A DNA stretch of 9,141 nt from NCBI GenBank assembly GCA_002298885.1, contig DBMK01000206.1, positions 240 to 9,380 on the forward strand. The letters are read 5' to 3'. The translations under genes and the position numbers were made by a program. This DNA comes from Anaerolineaceae bacterium UBA700. GTDB taxonomy: Bacteria > Chloroflexota > Anaerolineae > Anaerolineales > Anaerolineaceae. Of the stretch, positions 1-7,445 are shown in pieces. The notes beneath the pieces are model-generated. The model was given only the letters and a program-made list of their open reading frames with translations, did not search any database and was not told the DNA's origin. Within the stretch, counting starts at the first letter, position 1. Each line of letters opens with the position of its first letter.

Positions 1-394
1 CCACCGTGCCGCTCTGAAGGATCGAAGCGGGATCGGCGTTGGGAACCGTCCCGTTGTCGATCACCTGAGCGGGGCTGTCGAGCACTGGACTGGCCGGAGG
101 TTGGGCCGCCAACTGGCTGAAGGTGGTGGTCGTACGCGCGTTCGACAGCAACTCCGCACGTTGCACCGCATCGGCGGCAGCCTGGCGGCGCTCCCCTTCA
201 GACAAGCCGGAACCTTCGGGACCATTCTGGCCCGAGCCGCGGTTGCCATTCGTACGCAGGGCGTCACCGTTCAACAGCAACGCATCCGCCGACTGGTCGG
301 TCGTGACCGTCACCGCTTCTCCGATGACGCTGCCGGTCTGGACGCCGCCGCCGATAATCAGTTCTTCGCTGCCGCGATAGTCGGTCTGGACATA
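1..394 (-). CDS. Unrecognised protein, fragment open at both ends
   Basis: On the minus strand, 131 consecutive codons run without a stop from about 394 down to the window edge. The frame contains no ATG and continues past position 1, so both ends are missing. Third positions are mostly G or C with sensible synonymous choice (GGC, GTC, CTG, ACC, GAC), as expected of real coding DNA at this GC. The translation begins near [18 protein letters not shown] and continues with a Thr/Val-rich stretch, then a Gly/Asn/Ser-rich linker (around [13 protein letters not shown]), a short charged helix-like part ([19 protein letters not shown]) and a Pro/Ala/Gln-rich end. There is no membrane segment and no motif I recognise. 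The composition would suit a secreted or linker-rich structural protein, but that is a guess. Its upstream end coincides with the point where the neighbouring regulator loses its N-terminus. Confidence 0.5.
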
Positions 395-400
395 AGCTCG
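385..400. other. Breakpoint joining two 5'-truncated genes
   Basis: To the right, the regulator's coding frame is recognisable from Leu-Val-Ser (397-405), just before its P-loop. In the same frame a TAA lies at 355-357, and the codons between ([13 protein letters not shown]) include no ATG, GTG or TTG and do not resemble the usual N-terminus of this family. To the left, the minus-strand frame is coherent up to about 394 and also lacks a start. The GHK at 388-396 resembles the family's usual residues before the P-loop, so the exact join could lie a few codons either way. A sequence join, natural or from assembly, explains both truncations. Confidence 0.6.
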
Positions 401-429
401 TCTCGGCGCCGGCCGGGTTTGGCAAGACG

Positions 430-3075
430 ATGTGCGTCAGCGAGTGGGTGGAGGCGCTGGGCTCCTGGCCGGCGGCCTGGCTTTCGCTCGACCCGGCGGA
501 CGACGACCCGCTGCGCTTCTTCTCGTACCTGGTGGCCGCCCTGCAGAAGGTGGATGCGAGCCTGGGCCGTGAGATCGGCGGCGTCCTGCGTTCCGGCCAG
601 CTCCCGCCCGCCGAGGTCATCAGCAGCGCCCTGGTCAACGATATCCTCGAAACGCCGCGGCGCTTCCTGCTCGTGCTGGACGATTTCCACGTCCTCCAGG
701 ACCCCTTCACCCTGCAGGTGATGGAGATGTTGGTCTCGAACCTGCCGCCCAGCCTGCACCTGGTGCTTGTCACCCGCGAGGACCCTCCCCTGCCGCTGGC
801 ACGCCTGCGGGCCAACAACCGCCTCACCGAGATCCGCGCCGCCGATTTGCGCTTCACCCCCGCCGAGGCCGGCCGCTTCCTGACCGAGATGATGGGCCTG
901 GCCCTTTCCCAATCGGACGTCGCTTCGCTGGAGGAGCGCACCGAGGGCTGGATCGTCGGGCTGCAGCTTGCCGGCCTGTCCATGCGCGACCGGGGCGACC
1001 CCTCCGGCTTCATCGCCGCCTTGAGCGGCACGCACCGCTACATCCTGAGCTATCTCACCGAGGAAGTGCTCAACCGCCAGCCGGAGGACGTGCGCCGCTT
1101 CCTGTTGCAGACCTCTATCCTCGACCGGCTGTGCGGCGACCTGTGCAATGCGGTCACCGGCCGCGCCGACAGCCGCGCCCTGCTGGAGCGCCTGTGCGGC
1201 GCCAACCTGTTCCTGGTGCCGCTGGACGACGAGCAGCAGTGGTACCGCTACCACCACCTGTTTGCCGACCTGCTCAGCGATCTGCGCCATGAGCTGCAGG
1301 GGGATGCGGCCGCCGAGCTTCACCGGCGCGCCGGGCGCTGGTACCTGGAGGCCGGGCTGCCCGCCGAGGCCGTCCGGCATGCCCTGGCCGCCGCCGATTA
1401 TGACACCGCCTTGAGCCTCATCGAATCCCACGCCGTCGAGATGCTCGTCCAGGGCTACGCCAAGACGGTGGAGGGCTGGCTGAACGCCATCCCGCCCCGG
1501 CTGCGCACCCAGAGCCCGCGCACCAACATGGCCTTCCTGTGGATGCACCTGCTGCGCGGCACGTATGCCCAGGCCCTGCCGTACATCGAACGCCTGCAGG
1601 TCTTGTTTTCCGGCGCGCAGGTAGAGTCGATGGCCGTCTCGCTGCAGGCCGAATGGCTCACCCTGCAGTCCTACCTGCTCGTCGTCCAGGGCGACCCGGC
1701 GCAGAGTGTGGAGCTGGCCAACCGCGCCCTGCAGATCGTGCCGGAGCAGGACGGTTACGTGCGCAGCCTGGCGTACAATGCCCTGGCCAGCGCTTATTAC
1801 AATATGAACGATTACCCTCACGCCGTCGAGGCCTGCCAGAAGGCGATCCAATACGGGCGGGCGACGGGCAACTTTGATTCGGAGATGATGGGCATCGCCG
1901 TGCTGCTGCAGATCAGCCTCAAGCACGGCCACTACCGTTTCGGTTACGAGGTGGCTCTCGACGGGCTCAAGCGCATCGAAGCGGTGGGGGCAAATTCACC
2001 CATCAGCGCCGTCGCCTGCGGCTCGCTGGGCCAGATCTATTACCAGTGGGGCCAGTACGCCCTGGCCGAGGAGCAGTTCCTGCGCTCCATCCAGCTCAGC
2101 GCCGTGGGCGGCTACAGCGACGTGGAAATCTACCTGCGCGTGGTGTACTCGCGCCTGCTGCAAATGCAGGGCGAATTTGACAGATCCGCCGCCGAAATCC
2201 AGAACGCCGTCGAGCGCATGCGCGCCGTGACGCCGGCCTGGGTGCGCCCCGAGGTCGTCTCCCAGCAGGTGCGCATCGCGCTGGCCCAGGGCCGGCCCCT
2301 GGCGGCCGAGCTGGCGCTCAACGGCGAGGGCATCTATCTGGGGAAAACGAACTACGCCGCCGGGCTTGCCCGGGATGGTGGCTTGCCGCAGCCCATCAAC
2401 GTCTTTGCGCCCGGGCCTGCCGCCGAGGTCATCTCCTACGAGAGCGGCATGCTCTTCAACTGCGCCCTGCGCATCCTGCTGTACCGCGCCCGGGTCGAGG
2501 GCGACCTGGCCGGCCTGCCGCGCAGCATCGAGCTGGCCGGCTGGCTGGTCGCCGGGGTGCTGAAAGGCCAGTTCATACCCATTGCTCTCGAAACGCTCCT
2601 GTTGCGCGCCCAGCTTCACGCCGCCGCCGGGGACGAGCGCGCTGCCCTGGACGACGTTGCCGCCGCCCTGGACCTGGCCGAGCCGGACGGATCTATCAGC
2701 GTATTCCTCGAAGAGGGCCAGCCCTTCGCCGGCATTTTGGCGGCCTGGCTCGAGCAGACCCGGCCCGCCGCCGCCCGTGCAGAATATGTCAGGCATATCC
2801 TGGCCGGTTTTTCGGCGCCAAAGCCTGCTCCACAGCCGGCGGGTGAGGCCGCGCCTGCCGCCGCGGCCGAGGCAGCCCTGGTCGAGCCGTTGAGCCGCCG
2901 CGAGCTGGAAGTGCTGCGCCTGATCGGCGAGGGCTGCTCCAACCAGGAGATCGCCGGGCGGTTGGTGCTCTCGCTGCACACGGTGAAGAAGCACCTCAGC
3001 AACATCTTCACCAAGCTGGGGGTCGATAGCCGCACCCAGGCCATCGCCGCCGGGCGGCGGCACGGCTTGCTATGA
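430..3075 (+). CDS. MalT-type LuxR-family transcriptional regulator, N-terminus lost
   Basis: This belongs to the large ATP-dependent STAND regulators related to MalT, normally about 900 residues: an NTPase module, a long helical-repeat sensor region and a C-terminal LuxR DNA-binding domain. Family homology starts upstream of the ATG, at 397, where the P-loop SAPAGFGKT is encoded at 403-429. From the ATG at 430, visible parts are Walker B LLVLDDFH (residues 80-87), the conserved [16 protein letters not shown] stretch (around 112-127), [15 protein letters not shown], a TPR-like helical region (about 290-780), and a LuxR helix-turn-helix (822-881) with [21 protein letters not shown] and the recognition-helix part [16 protein letters not shown]. 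The only available ATG follows the P-loop, so a protein made from it would lack nucleotide binding, and the usual 30 or so residues before the P-loop are absent. It is probably inactive as present here. The ligand and targets are unknown. Confidence 0.9.
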   Translation: MCVSEWVEALGSWPAAWLSLDPADDDPLRFFSYLVAALQKVDASLGREIGGVLRSGQLPPAEVISSALVNDILETPRRFLLVLDDFHVLQDPFTLQVMEMLVSNLPPSLHLVLVTREDPPLPLARLRANNRLTEIRAADLRFTPAEAGRFLTEMMGLALSQSDVASLEERTEGWIVGLQLAGLSMRDRGDPSGFIAALSGTHRYILSYLTEEVLNRQPEDVRRFLLQTSILDRLCGDLCNAVTGRADSRALLERLCGANLFLVPLDDEQQWYRYHHLFADLLSDLRHELQGDAAAELHRRAGRWYLEAGLPAEAVRHALAAADYDTALSLIESHAVEMLVQGYAKTVEGWLNAIPPRLRTQSPRTNMAFLWMHLLRGTYAQALPYIERLQVLFSGAQVESMAVSLQAEWLTLQSYLLVVQGDPAQSVELANRALQIVPEQDGYVRSLAYNALASAYYNMNDYPHAVEACQKAIQYGRATGNFDSEMMGIAVLLQISLKHGHYRFGYEVALDGLKRIEAVGANSPISAVACGSLGQIYYQWGQYALAEEQFLRSIQLSAVGGYSDVEIYLRVVYSRLLQMQGEFDRSAAEIQNAVERMRAVTPAWVRPEVVSQQVRIALAQGRPLAAELALNGEGIYLGKTNYAAGLARDGGLPQPINVFAPGPAAEVISYESGMLFNCALRILLYRARVEGDLAGLPRSIELAGWLVAGVLKGQFIPIALETLLLRAQLHAAAGDERAALDDVAAALDLAEPDGSISVFLEEGQPFAGILAAWLEQTRPAAARAEYVRHILAGFSAPKPAPQPAGEAAPAAAAEAALVEPLSRRELEVLRLIGEGCSNQEIAGRLVLSLHTVKKHLSNIFTKLGVDSRTQAIAAGRRHGLL

Positions 3076-3138
3076 AAAAATAACACTTTTGGCCCATTCC
3101 AAATCCACCTTGCACGCGCACAATACTACTTTTACCTG

Positions 3139-3167
3139 CTGACCGGATGCGTCCGCCTGGCTAGAAT
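3139..3167 (+). promoter_or_regulatory. Sigma70-like promoter for the small membrane-protein operon
   Basis: CTGACC (3139-3144, four of six bases matching TTGACA) and TAGAAT (3162-3167, five of six matching TATAAT) are separated by exactly 17 bases. They lie 44 bases upstream of the next start codon in a 135-base intergenic gap that follows the regulator's stop. Transcription would begin near 3174. This is a pattern match only. Confidence 0.45.
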
Positions 3168-3196
3168 AGACCGTGAAGGTTCGAATTCTGGTTAGT

Positions 3197-3204
3197 GAAA
3201 GGAT
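3197..3204 (+). promoter_or_regulatory. Ribosome binding site of the four-helix membrane protein
   Basis: GAAAGGAT lies six bases before the ATG at 3211 and supports that start. The next in-frame candidates would cut into the first membrane helix. Confidence 0.55.
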
Positions 3205-3210
3205 GTTGAA

Positions 3211-3591
3211 ATGGTCACAGTTACCTCAAGATTGGCGACGGCCGGAGTGCTTTTTCTGCTCACCCTGCTCTCGGGGGTGTGGCTGAGCAATTCCGGCAAG
3301 CCGCTGAACACGCTGATTTTTACCGTGCACAAATTGATCGCCCTGGGGGCGCTCATCTTCACCGGTGTGACGGTTTACCAGCTCCTCCGCGCCGGCGGAG
3401 CCACCCCGCTCCAGTTGGGCGTCACGATCGTCTCGGGACTGCTCTTCGTGTGCCTGTTCGTCACCGGGGCCCTGTTGAGCCTGGGCAAGCCGGCGAACGA
3501 CCTGGTCCTGACCCTTCACCGGGTGGCGCCGTTGATGGAAGTTGCCGCCGCGGGCCTGGCGATCTACCTCCTGGCCGGCGCCAGGGCCTAG
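3211..3591 (+). CDS. Four-helix membrane protein with duplicated two-helix unit
   Basis: This 126-residue hydrophobic protein has about four membrane helices (near 8-25, 34-54, 68-90 and 104-122). It consists of two similar halves. Each has a small-residue/Gly pair at the end of a helix, then GKP-x-N-x-L-x-x-T-x-H followed by Lys or Arg at the start of the next helix: GKPLNTLIFTVHK at 29-41 and GKPANDLVLTLHR at 92-104, an exact 63-residue offset. The paired histidines (H40, H103) could bind a cofactor such as haem, but no such role is shown. I do not recognise a named family. The stop is only four bases from the next start, so the two genes are probably co-transcribed. The start has a good ribosome site and a promoter-like element upstream. 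Confidence 0.75.
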   Translation: MVTVTSRLATAGVLFLLTLLSGVWLSNSGKPLNTLIFTVHKLIALGALIFTGVTVYQLLRAGGATPLQLGVTIVSGLLFVCLFVTGALLSLGKPANDLVLTLHRVAPLMEVAAAGLAIYLLAGARA

Positions 3592-3595
3592 CCGA

Positions 3596-3808
3596 ATGAT
3601 GAAAGACGAGTGTGTCTACCGGATTGAAGTGCAGGGCCTGTTGGACGAACGCGCCCTCAATGCCATCGGCCCGCAGCAGATCAAAGTGGTGCGCACCAGT
3701 GTGGATCGCACCGAGTTCACCGCCCGCACCGACCAATCCGGTCTCCTCGGCCTGATCCGTACCCTGCACGGGCGCGGGCTCGTGATTTTGTCCGTTCGTC
3801 GAGAATAA
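3596..3808 (+). CDS. Small alpha/beta (ferredoxin-like) protein of unknown function
   Basis: This 70-residue protein starts MMKDECVYRIEVQG and ends GLVILSVRRE. The alternating pattern suggests strand (YRIEVQG), helix (DERALNAI), strands (IKVVRTSV and TEFTARTD), helix (QSGLLGLIRTLHGRG) and strand (LVILSVRR). This resembles small Chloroflexota and actinobacterial hypothetical proteins with the theme Y-x-I-x-V-x-G-x-L-D near the start and LHGLLxKLRDLGLxLxSV at the end; I recall that resemblance and have not computed it. I chose the ATG at 3596, four bases after the previous stop. A longer in-frame start at 3542 would lie inside the membrane-protein gene. No clear ribosome site is seen, so translation probably depends on coupling. 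The next gene starts 18 bases after this stop. Confidence 0.7.
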   Translation: MMKDECVYRIEVQGLLDERALNAIGPQQIKVVRTSVDRTEFTARTDQSGLLGLIRTLHGRGLVILSVRRE

Positions 3809-3816
3809 AAGATCAT

Positions 3817-3821
3817 GGAGG
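3817..3821 (+). promoter_or_regulatory. Ribosome binding site that decides the DUF4386-like start
   Basis: GGAGG sits five bases before the ATG at 3827. An in-frame ATG at 3815 overlaps this site and has no such sequence in front of it, so 3827 is the better start. Confidence 0.65.
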
Positions 3822-3826
3822 TAGAA

Positions 3827-4540
3827 ATGTCGCAATCATCGATTGCTATGCTTAAAGAAAAACAGATTGTCCGTTCTGGCTGGCAGAGTCTCTACACAAC
3901 CGGCGGGATAGCCGCCCTGGTGATGGTGTTGTTGATCCCAATCGGGGCGATCCCCTTTGTCATCAGCCAGCGCCCGGATACCGTTACCGGCTGGTTTGCA
4001 TTGCTGCAGGATAACCGGCTGCTTGGCCTGGCGCTGCTGGACCTCCCAAACCTGGCGGTAAACCTGCTGGGGATCCTGCTTTACCTGGCGTTGTACGCGG
4101 CGCTCAAAGAAGCGCATAAATCGCTGATCTCCATCGCCGCAACCCTGGGGATAGTCGCCGCTGGGCTGTACGTCACCACCAATGCGGCGTTTGGAATGCT
4201 CTCCCTGAGCAGCCAGTATGCCGCCGCGGCGACGGACCTGCAAAAGGCAGGATTTCTGGCTGCCGGGCAGGCGCTGCTCACCATTTACCAGAACAGCACC
4301 GCCTTCAACGTCAGTTACGTCATGGGGGCAATCGCTACCCTGATCATTTCGATGGTCCAGTTTCGCAGCGGCATTTTTAGCAGGCTAACCGGCATTGCCG
4401 GTATCCTAGCCAGCGTGATAACCCTGGGGCTCTTCGTGCCGGAGATCGGTCTCTACATCTCGGTTTTCTCGCTCGTGCCGTATGCAGTCTGGCTTTTCCT
4501 GAGCGCCAAAACCTTATTCAAAATGGAACGCGGTAAATAA
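3827..4540 (+). CDS. Six-helix integral membrane protein, DUF4386-like
   Basis: With the start at 3827 this is 237 residues beginning MSQSSIAMLK. Six hydrophobic segments are visible, near 26-46, 72-93, 99-122, 160-178, 186-204 and 207-227, followed by a short basic tail (KTLFKMERGK). The order of features suggests the uncharacterised DUF4386 membrane family: an LLxLALYxAL helix, a helix ending TTNAAFGMLSLSSQYAAA, a loop with a second AAGQALL helix, then the conserved-looking NVSYVMGAIATLIISM and GIFSRLTGIAGIL. That family call is from memory and no biochemical role is known. The gene is visibly less GC-rich than its neighbours, with A/T-ending codons (CTT AAA GAA AAA CAG ATT) near the start. 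It closes the apparent three-gene operon. Confidence 0.7.
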   Translation: MSQSSIAMLKEKQIVRSGWQSLYTTGGIAALVMVLLIPIGAIPFVISQRPDTVTGWFALLQDNRLLGLALLDLPNLAVNLLGILLYLALYAALKEAHKSLISIAATLGIVAAGLYVTTNAAFGMLSLSSQYAAAATDLQKAGFLAAGQALLTIYQNSTAFNVSYVMGAIATLIISMVQFRSGIFSRLTGIAGILASVITLGLFVPEIGLYISVFSLVPYAVWLFLSAKTLFKMERGK

Positions 4541-4549
4541 AAGGAATGA

Positions 4550-4630
4550 ATCGTAGTAACGACTTCAGTCGTTACTCGCGGGCCTAAACGACTAACCCCT
4601 AGGGGTGCTTCGCGAAGTCGTTACTACGAT
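4550..4630. repeat. Palindromic intergenic repeat element
   Basis: This 81-base element has perfect 16-base inverted ends (4550-4565, beginning ATCGTAGTAACG, and 4615-4630). Inside are a nested hairpin (GTAACGACT at 4556-4564 against AGTCGTTAC at 4567-4575) and a 12-base perfect palindrome ACCCCTAGGGGT (4595-4606). The heptamer AACGACT occurs four times: direct at 4558 and 4587, inverted at 4567 and 4616. No target-site duplication and no coding frame are seen. It is probably a small repeat dispersed through the genome. It could also act as a transcription terminator or mRNA stabiliser after the DUF4386-like gene. Confidence 0.7.
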
Positions 4631-4690
4631 GGTTAATCTCATTTTTGAAACAACACTTGATCTATATGCAGGAAAGAAAGAGAGAATGCA

Positions 4691-5212
4691 ATGACCAACA
4701 CAATTCTTGTAACCTACGCCAGCCAATCCGGCGCCACCGCCGGGGTAGCCGAAGCCATCGGCCGCACCCTGGCCGAGAAAGGCGCCGCGGTGGAAGTGCG
4801 CCCCGTGCGCGAAGTGAAGGACCTCTCCCCGTACGCCGCCGTGGTCGCCGGCAGCGCCATCCAGGGCGCCAAATGGCTGCCGGAGGCCATGCAGTTCCTT
4901 CAGGCCAACCGGGCCGCCCTGGCCCAGAAGCCTGTAGCCGTCTTCATGGTGTGCATTACCCTGGCCATGCGCGGCGCCGAAAAATACCGCGCCGGCCTGG
5001 CGGACTGGTTCAGCCCGGTGCGCGCCTACGTCCGACCGGTGAGCGAGGGCATGTTCGCCGGCACGCTGGATTTCAAGAAAATGCCGGCCAATTTTGACAC
5101 CCTGAAAATGCGCGCCGCCTCTGCCCTCAGCATTTTTCCCCAGGGCGACCACCGCGATTGGAACGCCATCCGCGCCTGGGCCGAGAGCCTTTCCCCGCTC
5201 CTGCGCCGCTAG
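4691..5212 (+). CDS. Flavodoxin-domain protein, HemG-like
   Basis: This 173-residue soluble FMN-binding domain resembles the Flavodoxin_5 group that includes protoporphyrinogen oxidase HemG. The N-terminal strand and phosphate loop TYASQSGATAGVAEAIG (residues 8-24) should hold the FMN phosphate. VVAGSAIQGAKWLPEA (51-66), PVAVFMVCITLA (81-92), the RPVSEGMFAGTLDFKKM stretch (115-131) and the C-terminal GDHRDWNAIRAWA (152-164) match the order typical of this group. The likely role is electron transfer or a flavin-dependent oxidoreduction; HemG activity is possible but many relatives are uncharacterised, so I give no symbol. A weak ribosome site (AGAGA at 4681-4685) precedes the ATG. The gene stands alone between two palindromic elements, with no haem biosynthesis gene beside it. 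Confidence 0.85.
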   Translation: MTNTILVTYASQSGATAGVAEAIGRTLAEKGAAVEVRPVREVKDLSPYAAVVAGSAIQGAKWLPEAMQFLQANRAALAQKPVAVFMVCITLAMRGAEKYRAGLADWFSPVRAYVRPVSEGMFAGTLDFKKMPANFDTLKMRAASALSIFPQGDHRDWNAIRAWAESLSPLLRR

Positions 5213-5225
5213 GCTGTTCTAAATG

Positions 5226-5256
5226 GTATTTTCGGCGGCGAAGTCGCCGAAAATAC
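5226..5256. terminator. Hairpin after the flavodoxin gene
   Basis: GTATTTTCGGCG (5226-5237) and CGCCGAAAATAC (5245-5256) form a perfect 12-bp stem, with a possible extra G-T pair and a 5-7 base loop, starting 14 bases after the stop codon. The A/T-rich outer part gives a T-run on one strand and an A-run on the other, so it could end transcription, but there is no classic T-tract directly after it on the + strand. It shares the 9-mer GCGAAGTCG (5238-5246) with the 4550-4630 repeat (4612-4620), so it may be a repeat-family member instead. Confidence 0.5.
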
Positions 5257-5356
5257 ACCTCAATTTTCCAGATTGGTGTAAACTTTTTTTAAATTCCGAC
5301 GTATATAGATTATTGGCTCTTTTATTTTTCCCCAGGTAAAGGATCTTCCTGATTTA
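5257..5356 (+). promoter_or_regulatory. AT-rich leader, presumed crt operon promoter region
   Basis: This 100-base gap before crtB is markedly more AT-rich than the surrounding genes. It contains a T7 run (5284-5290), TTTAAA (5288-5293) and TATATAGAT (5302-5310). None of these gives a well-spaced sigma70 pair, so the exact promoter, its sigma factor and any light-dependent operator cannot be assigned. AAAGGA (5338-5343) may serve as ribosome site, but the 13-base spacing to the ATG is long. Confidence 0.35.
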
Positions 5357-6304
5357 ATGGCACTGCGGAATTGGGAACGCACACTGCTCCGGCTGGAGCG
5401 CGAGGCCCGGCCGGATGTGGATACCATCTTGCCGAGGCTGATTGAGGACCGGCTGCTCCTGCGCCGGGCCTATGCCTGCTGCGATTCCATCACCGCCAGC
5501 CACAGCCGCACGTTTTTCCTGGCCACCCATTTCTTGCCGCCGGCCAAGCGCCGGGCCATCCGCGCCCTGTATGCCTTCTGCCGCACCAGCGACGACCTGG
5601 TGGACTGCCCGGAGACCGCCCGGGATGGCGCCTGGGACCTGTGGCGCAAGGTGTCCACTTCGCCGGCGCCGCCCCGCCACGACCTGGTTGCCGTGGCCTG
5701 GGCGGACGCCCGCTCGCGCTACCGCATCCCCATCCGCTACGCCGTGCAGCTCCTGGACGGCGTCGGCCGCGACCGCTGCCAGACACGCTACGCCACTTTC
5801 GAAGACCTGGCCACTTACGCTTACGGCGTCGCCTCCACGGTCGGCCTGATGAGCATGCACGTCATCGGATTTTCCGGCAGCGAGGCCGTCCCCTACGCCA
5901 TCAAGCTGGGCCTGGCGCTGCAGGTCACCAATATCCTGCGCGACGTCGGCGAGGATTGGCGCATGGGGCGGGTTTATTTGCCTCAAGACGAGCTGGCGGC
6001 TTACGGATTGGGCGAAGCGGACCTGGAGCGCGGCCGGGTGGATGGGCGCTGGCGGGCCTTCATGCGCTTCCAGATCGAACGCAACCGGCAGTTGTACGCC
6101 GAAGCCCGCCCGGGCATAGCCATGCTGGATTGGGATGGGCGCTTTGCGGTGGCCGCGGCAGCCGGCCTGTACTGCGCTATCCTGGATGACATCCAGGAGC
6201 ACGACTACGATGTCTTTCACCGCCGCGCCCACCTCAGCGCCGGCGAGAAACTCCTGCGCCTGCCCTCGATATTGGGCGGCCTTTTATCCCATGCCTCCGT
6301 TTGA
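5357..6304 (+). CDS. crtB: Phytoene synthase
   Basis: It condenses two molecules of geranylgeranyl diphosphate head to head into phytoene, the first committed step of carotenoid synthesis. The 315-residue length is usual for the squalene/phytoene synthase family. Both substrate-binding Asp motifs are present: DDLVD at residues 79-83 within [14 protein letters not shown], and NILRDVGED at 192-200, followed by [23 protein letters not shown] (48-61) is the conserved stretch after the first helix. Squalene or hydroxysqualene synthase is less likely because the neighbours are carotenoid genes. The ATG at 5357 follows an AT-rich leader. The last 14 bases overlap the next gene's start in another frame, which implies shared transcription and coupled translation. 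GGPP synthase must lie elsewhere. Confidence 0.95.
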   Translation: MALRNWERTLLRLEREARPDVDTILPRLIEDRLLLRRAYACCDSITASHSRTFFLATHFLPPAKRRAIRALYAFCRTSDDLVDCPETARDGAWDLWRKVSTSPAPPRHDLVAVAWADARSRYRIPIRYAVQLLDGVGRDRCQTRYATFEDLATYAYGVASTVGLMSMHVIGFSGSEAVPYAIKLGLALQVTNILRDVGEDWRMGRVYLPQDELAAYGLGEADLERGRVDGRWRAFMRFQIERNRQLYAEARPGIAMLDWDGRFAVAAAAGLYCAILDDIQEHDYDVFHRRAHLSAGEKLLRLPSILGGLLSHASV

Positions 6305-7445
6305 TTTCGTCTTCGCCGGCGGCGGCGTTGCCGGGCTGAGCCTGGCCCACGCCCTGGCCTGCAGCCCGTTGGGCGGCAGTTCGATATTAATCATCGACCA
6401 GGGCGGCTCTAGCGACCACGCCCTGAGCTTCTGGTCCGCCCGGCCAACGCCGTTCGACGACTGCATTGCCCGCTCCTGGGACCGGCTGCGCTTCCGCAGC
6501 GAGGATTTCGATTCTGTGATCGAGCTGGGCGATTACCGCTACCACACCCTGCGCAGCGCCGCCTTTTCTGCGTCCGTTCGCCGGAAGTTAGCCTCCCTCC
6601 CCAACGTCGAGTTCCTGGAAGCCGCGGTCGGCCGGGTGGAGGACAGCGCCGGCGGCGCCCGGGTGTGGGCCGGCGGCCGCGAATATGCCGCCAAATGGGC
6701 CTTCGACAGCCGCTTCCGCCTGGCTGATTTTAAGCCAGACACGACCCGCTGCTGCTCGCTGCGCCAGCATTTCAAGGGCTGGGAGATCGAAACGGACGCC
6801 CCTGCTTTCGACCCCCTGACCCCCACCCTCTTCGACCTGCGCCTGCCTCAAAAAAACGAGCTGCGCTTCTTCTACGTGCTGCCCTATTCGGAGCGGCACG
6901 CCCTGGTGGAATTCGTCCTGCTCGGCCCGGATGATTACGACGAGGCGCTGCGGACTTATATCGAGGAAACGCTGGGCATCCGGGATTACCGCATCCTCGG
7001 CCGGGAGGGCGGCGTGACCCCGCTTTCGGATGCCCCCTTCCCGCGCCGCGCCGGCGAGCACGTGCTCAACATCGGCATTCGCGGCGGGCGGGTCAAGCCC
7101 TCCGCAGGCTACGCCTTCACCCGCATCCAGCGCGATTCCCAGGCCATCGTCGCCTCGCTGCTGCAGCGCGGGCATCCTTTCGCCATCCCGGTGGACTCGC
7201 GCCTGTACCGTTTCTGCGACGCGGCCCTGCTGCGCATCATGCAGGCGCACGGTGCAGACGTCAAGCCGATCTATACCGCCATGTTCAAGAACAACCCCAT
7301 CCGGCGCGTCTTTCGCTTTTTAGACGAAGAAGCTTCCTTCAGCGATAACCTGGCCCTGGCGCTCTCGCTGCCCCTGCACTACTTCTGGGGTGCCATGTTC
7401 CAGTCGGCCATGATTAATTTTGGAATCCCCAGGAGATCCGTATGA
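6291..7445 (+). CDS. crtY: Lycopene cyclase, CrtY/CrtL family
   Basis: It cyclises the ends of lycopene to beta-ionone rings, giving gamma- and beta-carotene. The 384-residue protein begins with the flavin-binding strand [16 protein letters not shown] (4-19). It then shows the family landmarks LSFWS (45-49), FDSR (138-141), QHFKGWEI (159-166), [15 protein letters not shown] (194-208) and [19 protein letters not shown] (262-280). Glu207 in LVEF is in the right place for the catalytic acid of the family, but I have not aligned it. Whether it acts on one or both ends cannot be read from sequence. The start at 6291 sits inside the end of crtB; a longer in-frame start at 6135 would be buried in crtB and lacks family homology. 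No strong ribosome site is seen, so coupling to crtB translation is likely. Its stop overlaps the crtI start as ATGA. Confidence 0.92.
   Translation: MPPFDFVFAGGGVAGLSLAHALACSPLGGSSILIIDQGGSSDHALSFWSARPTPFDDCIARSWDRLRFRSEDFDSVIELGDYRYHTLRSAAFSASVRRKLASLPNVEFLEAAVGRVEDSAGGARVWAGGREYAAKWAFDSRFRLADFKPDTTRCCSLRQHFKGWEIETDAPAFDPLTPTLFDLRLPQKNELRFFYVLPYSERHALVEFVLLGPDDYDEALRTYIEETLGIRDYRILGREGGVTPLSDAPFPRRAGEHVLNIGIRGGRVKPSAGYAFTRIQRDSQAIVASLLQRGHPFAIPVDSRLYRFCDAALLRIMQAHGADVKPIYTAMFKNNPIRRVFRFLDEEASFSDNLALALSLPLHYFWGAMFQSAMINFGIPRRSV
7431..7435 (+). promoter_or_regulatory. Ribosome binding site of crtI
   Basis: AGGAG lies six bases before the ATG at 7442, within the end of crtY. It is the clearest ribosome site of the operon, so crtI may be translated more strongly than crtY. 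Confidence 0.6.

Noticed and set aside
101..721. Plus-strand frame of 206 codons across the junction
   Set aside because: It is Arg-rich and low-complexity, out of frame with the regulator and opposite the better minus-strand frame.
358..1932. Long minus-strand open frame of 524 codons inside the regulator
   Set aside because: The + strand frame encodes a clear MalT/LuxR protein. The antisense product is Gln/Gly/Ala-rich without domains, as expected of a shadow frame in high-GC DNA.
1996..3063. Second long antisense frame inside the regulator
   Set aside because: It is opposite the helical-repeat and HTH coding part, with low-complexity translation and no recognisable motif.
3815..3826. Earlier ATG for the DUF4386-like protein
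   Set aside because: GGAGG at 3817-3821 is correctly spaced for the ATG at 3827 and overlaps the earlier start.
4550..4630. Complete transposon-derived MITE with target duplication
   Set aside because: The inverted ends are perfect, but the flanking bases show no direct duplication, so insertion by a transposase cannot be demonstrated.
5354..6232. Minus-strand frame of 292 codons opposite crtB
   Set aside because: crtB carries both Asp motifs and full family length on the + strand; the antisense product matches nothing.
6135..6290. Longer start for the lycopene cyclase
   Set aside because: The extra residues lie within crtB, and the conserved flavin-binding N-terminus begins right after the ATG at 6291.
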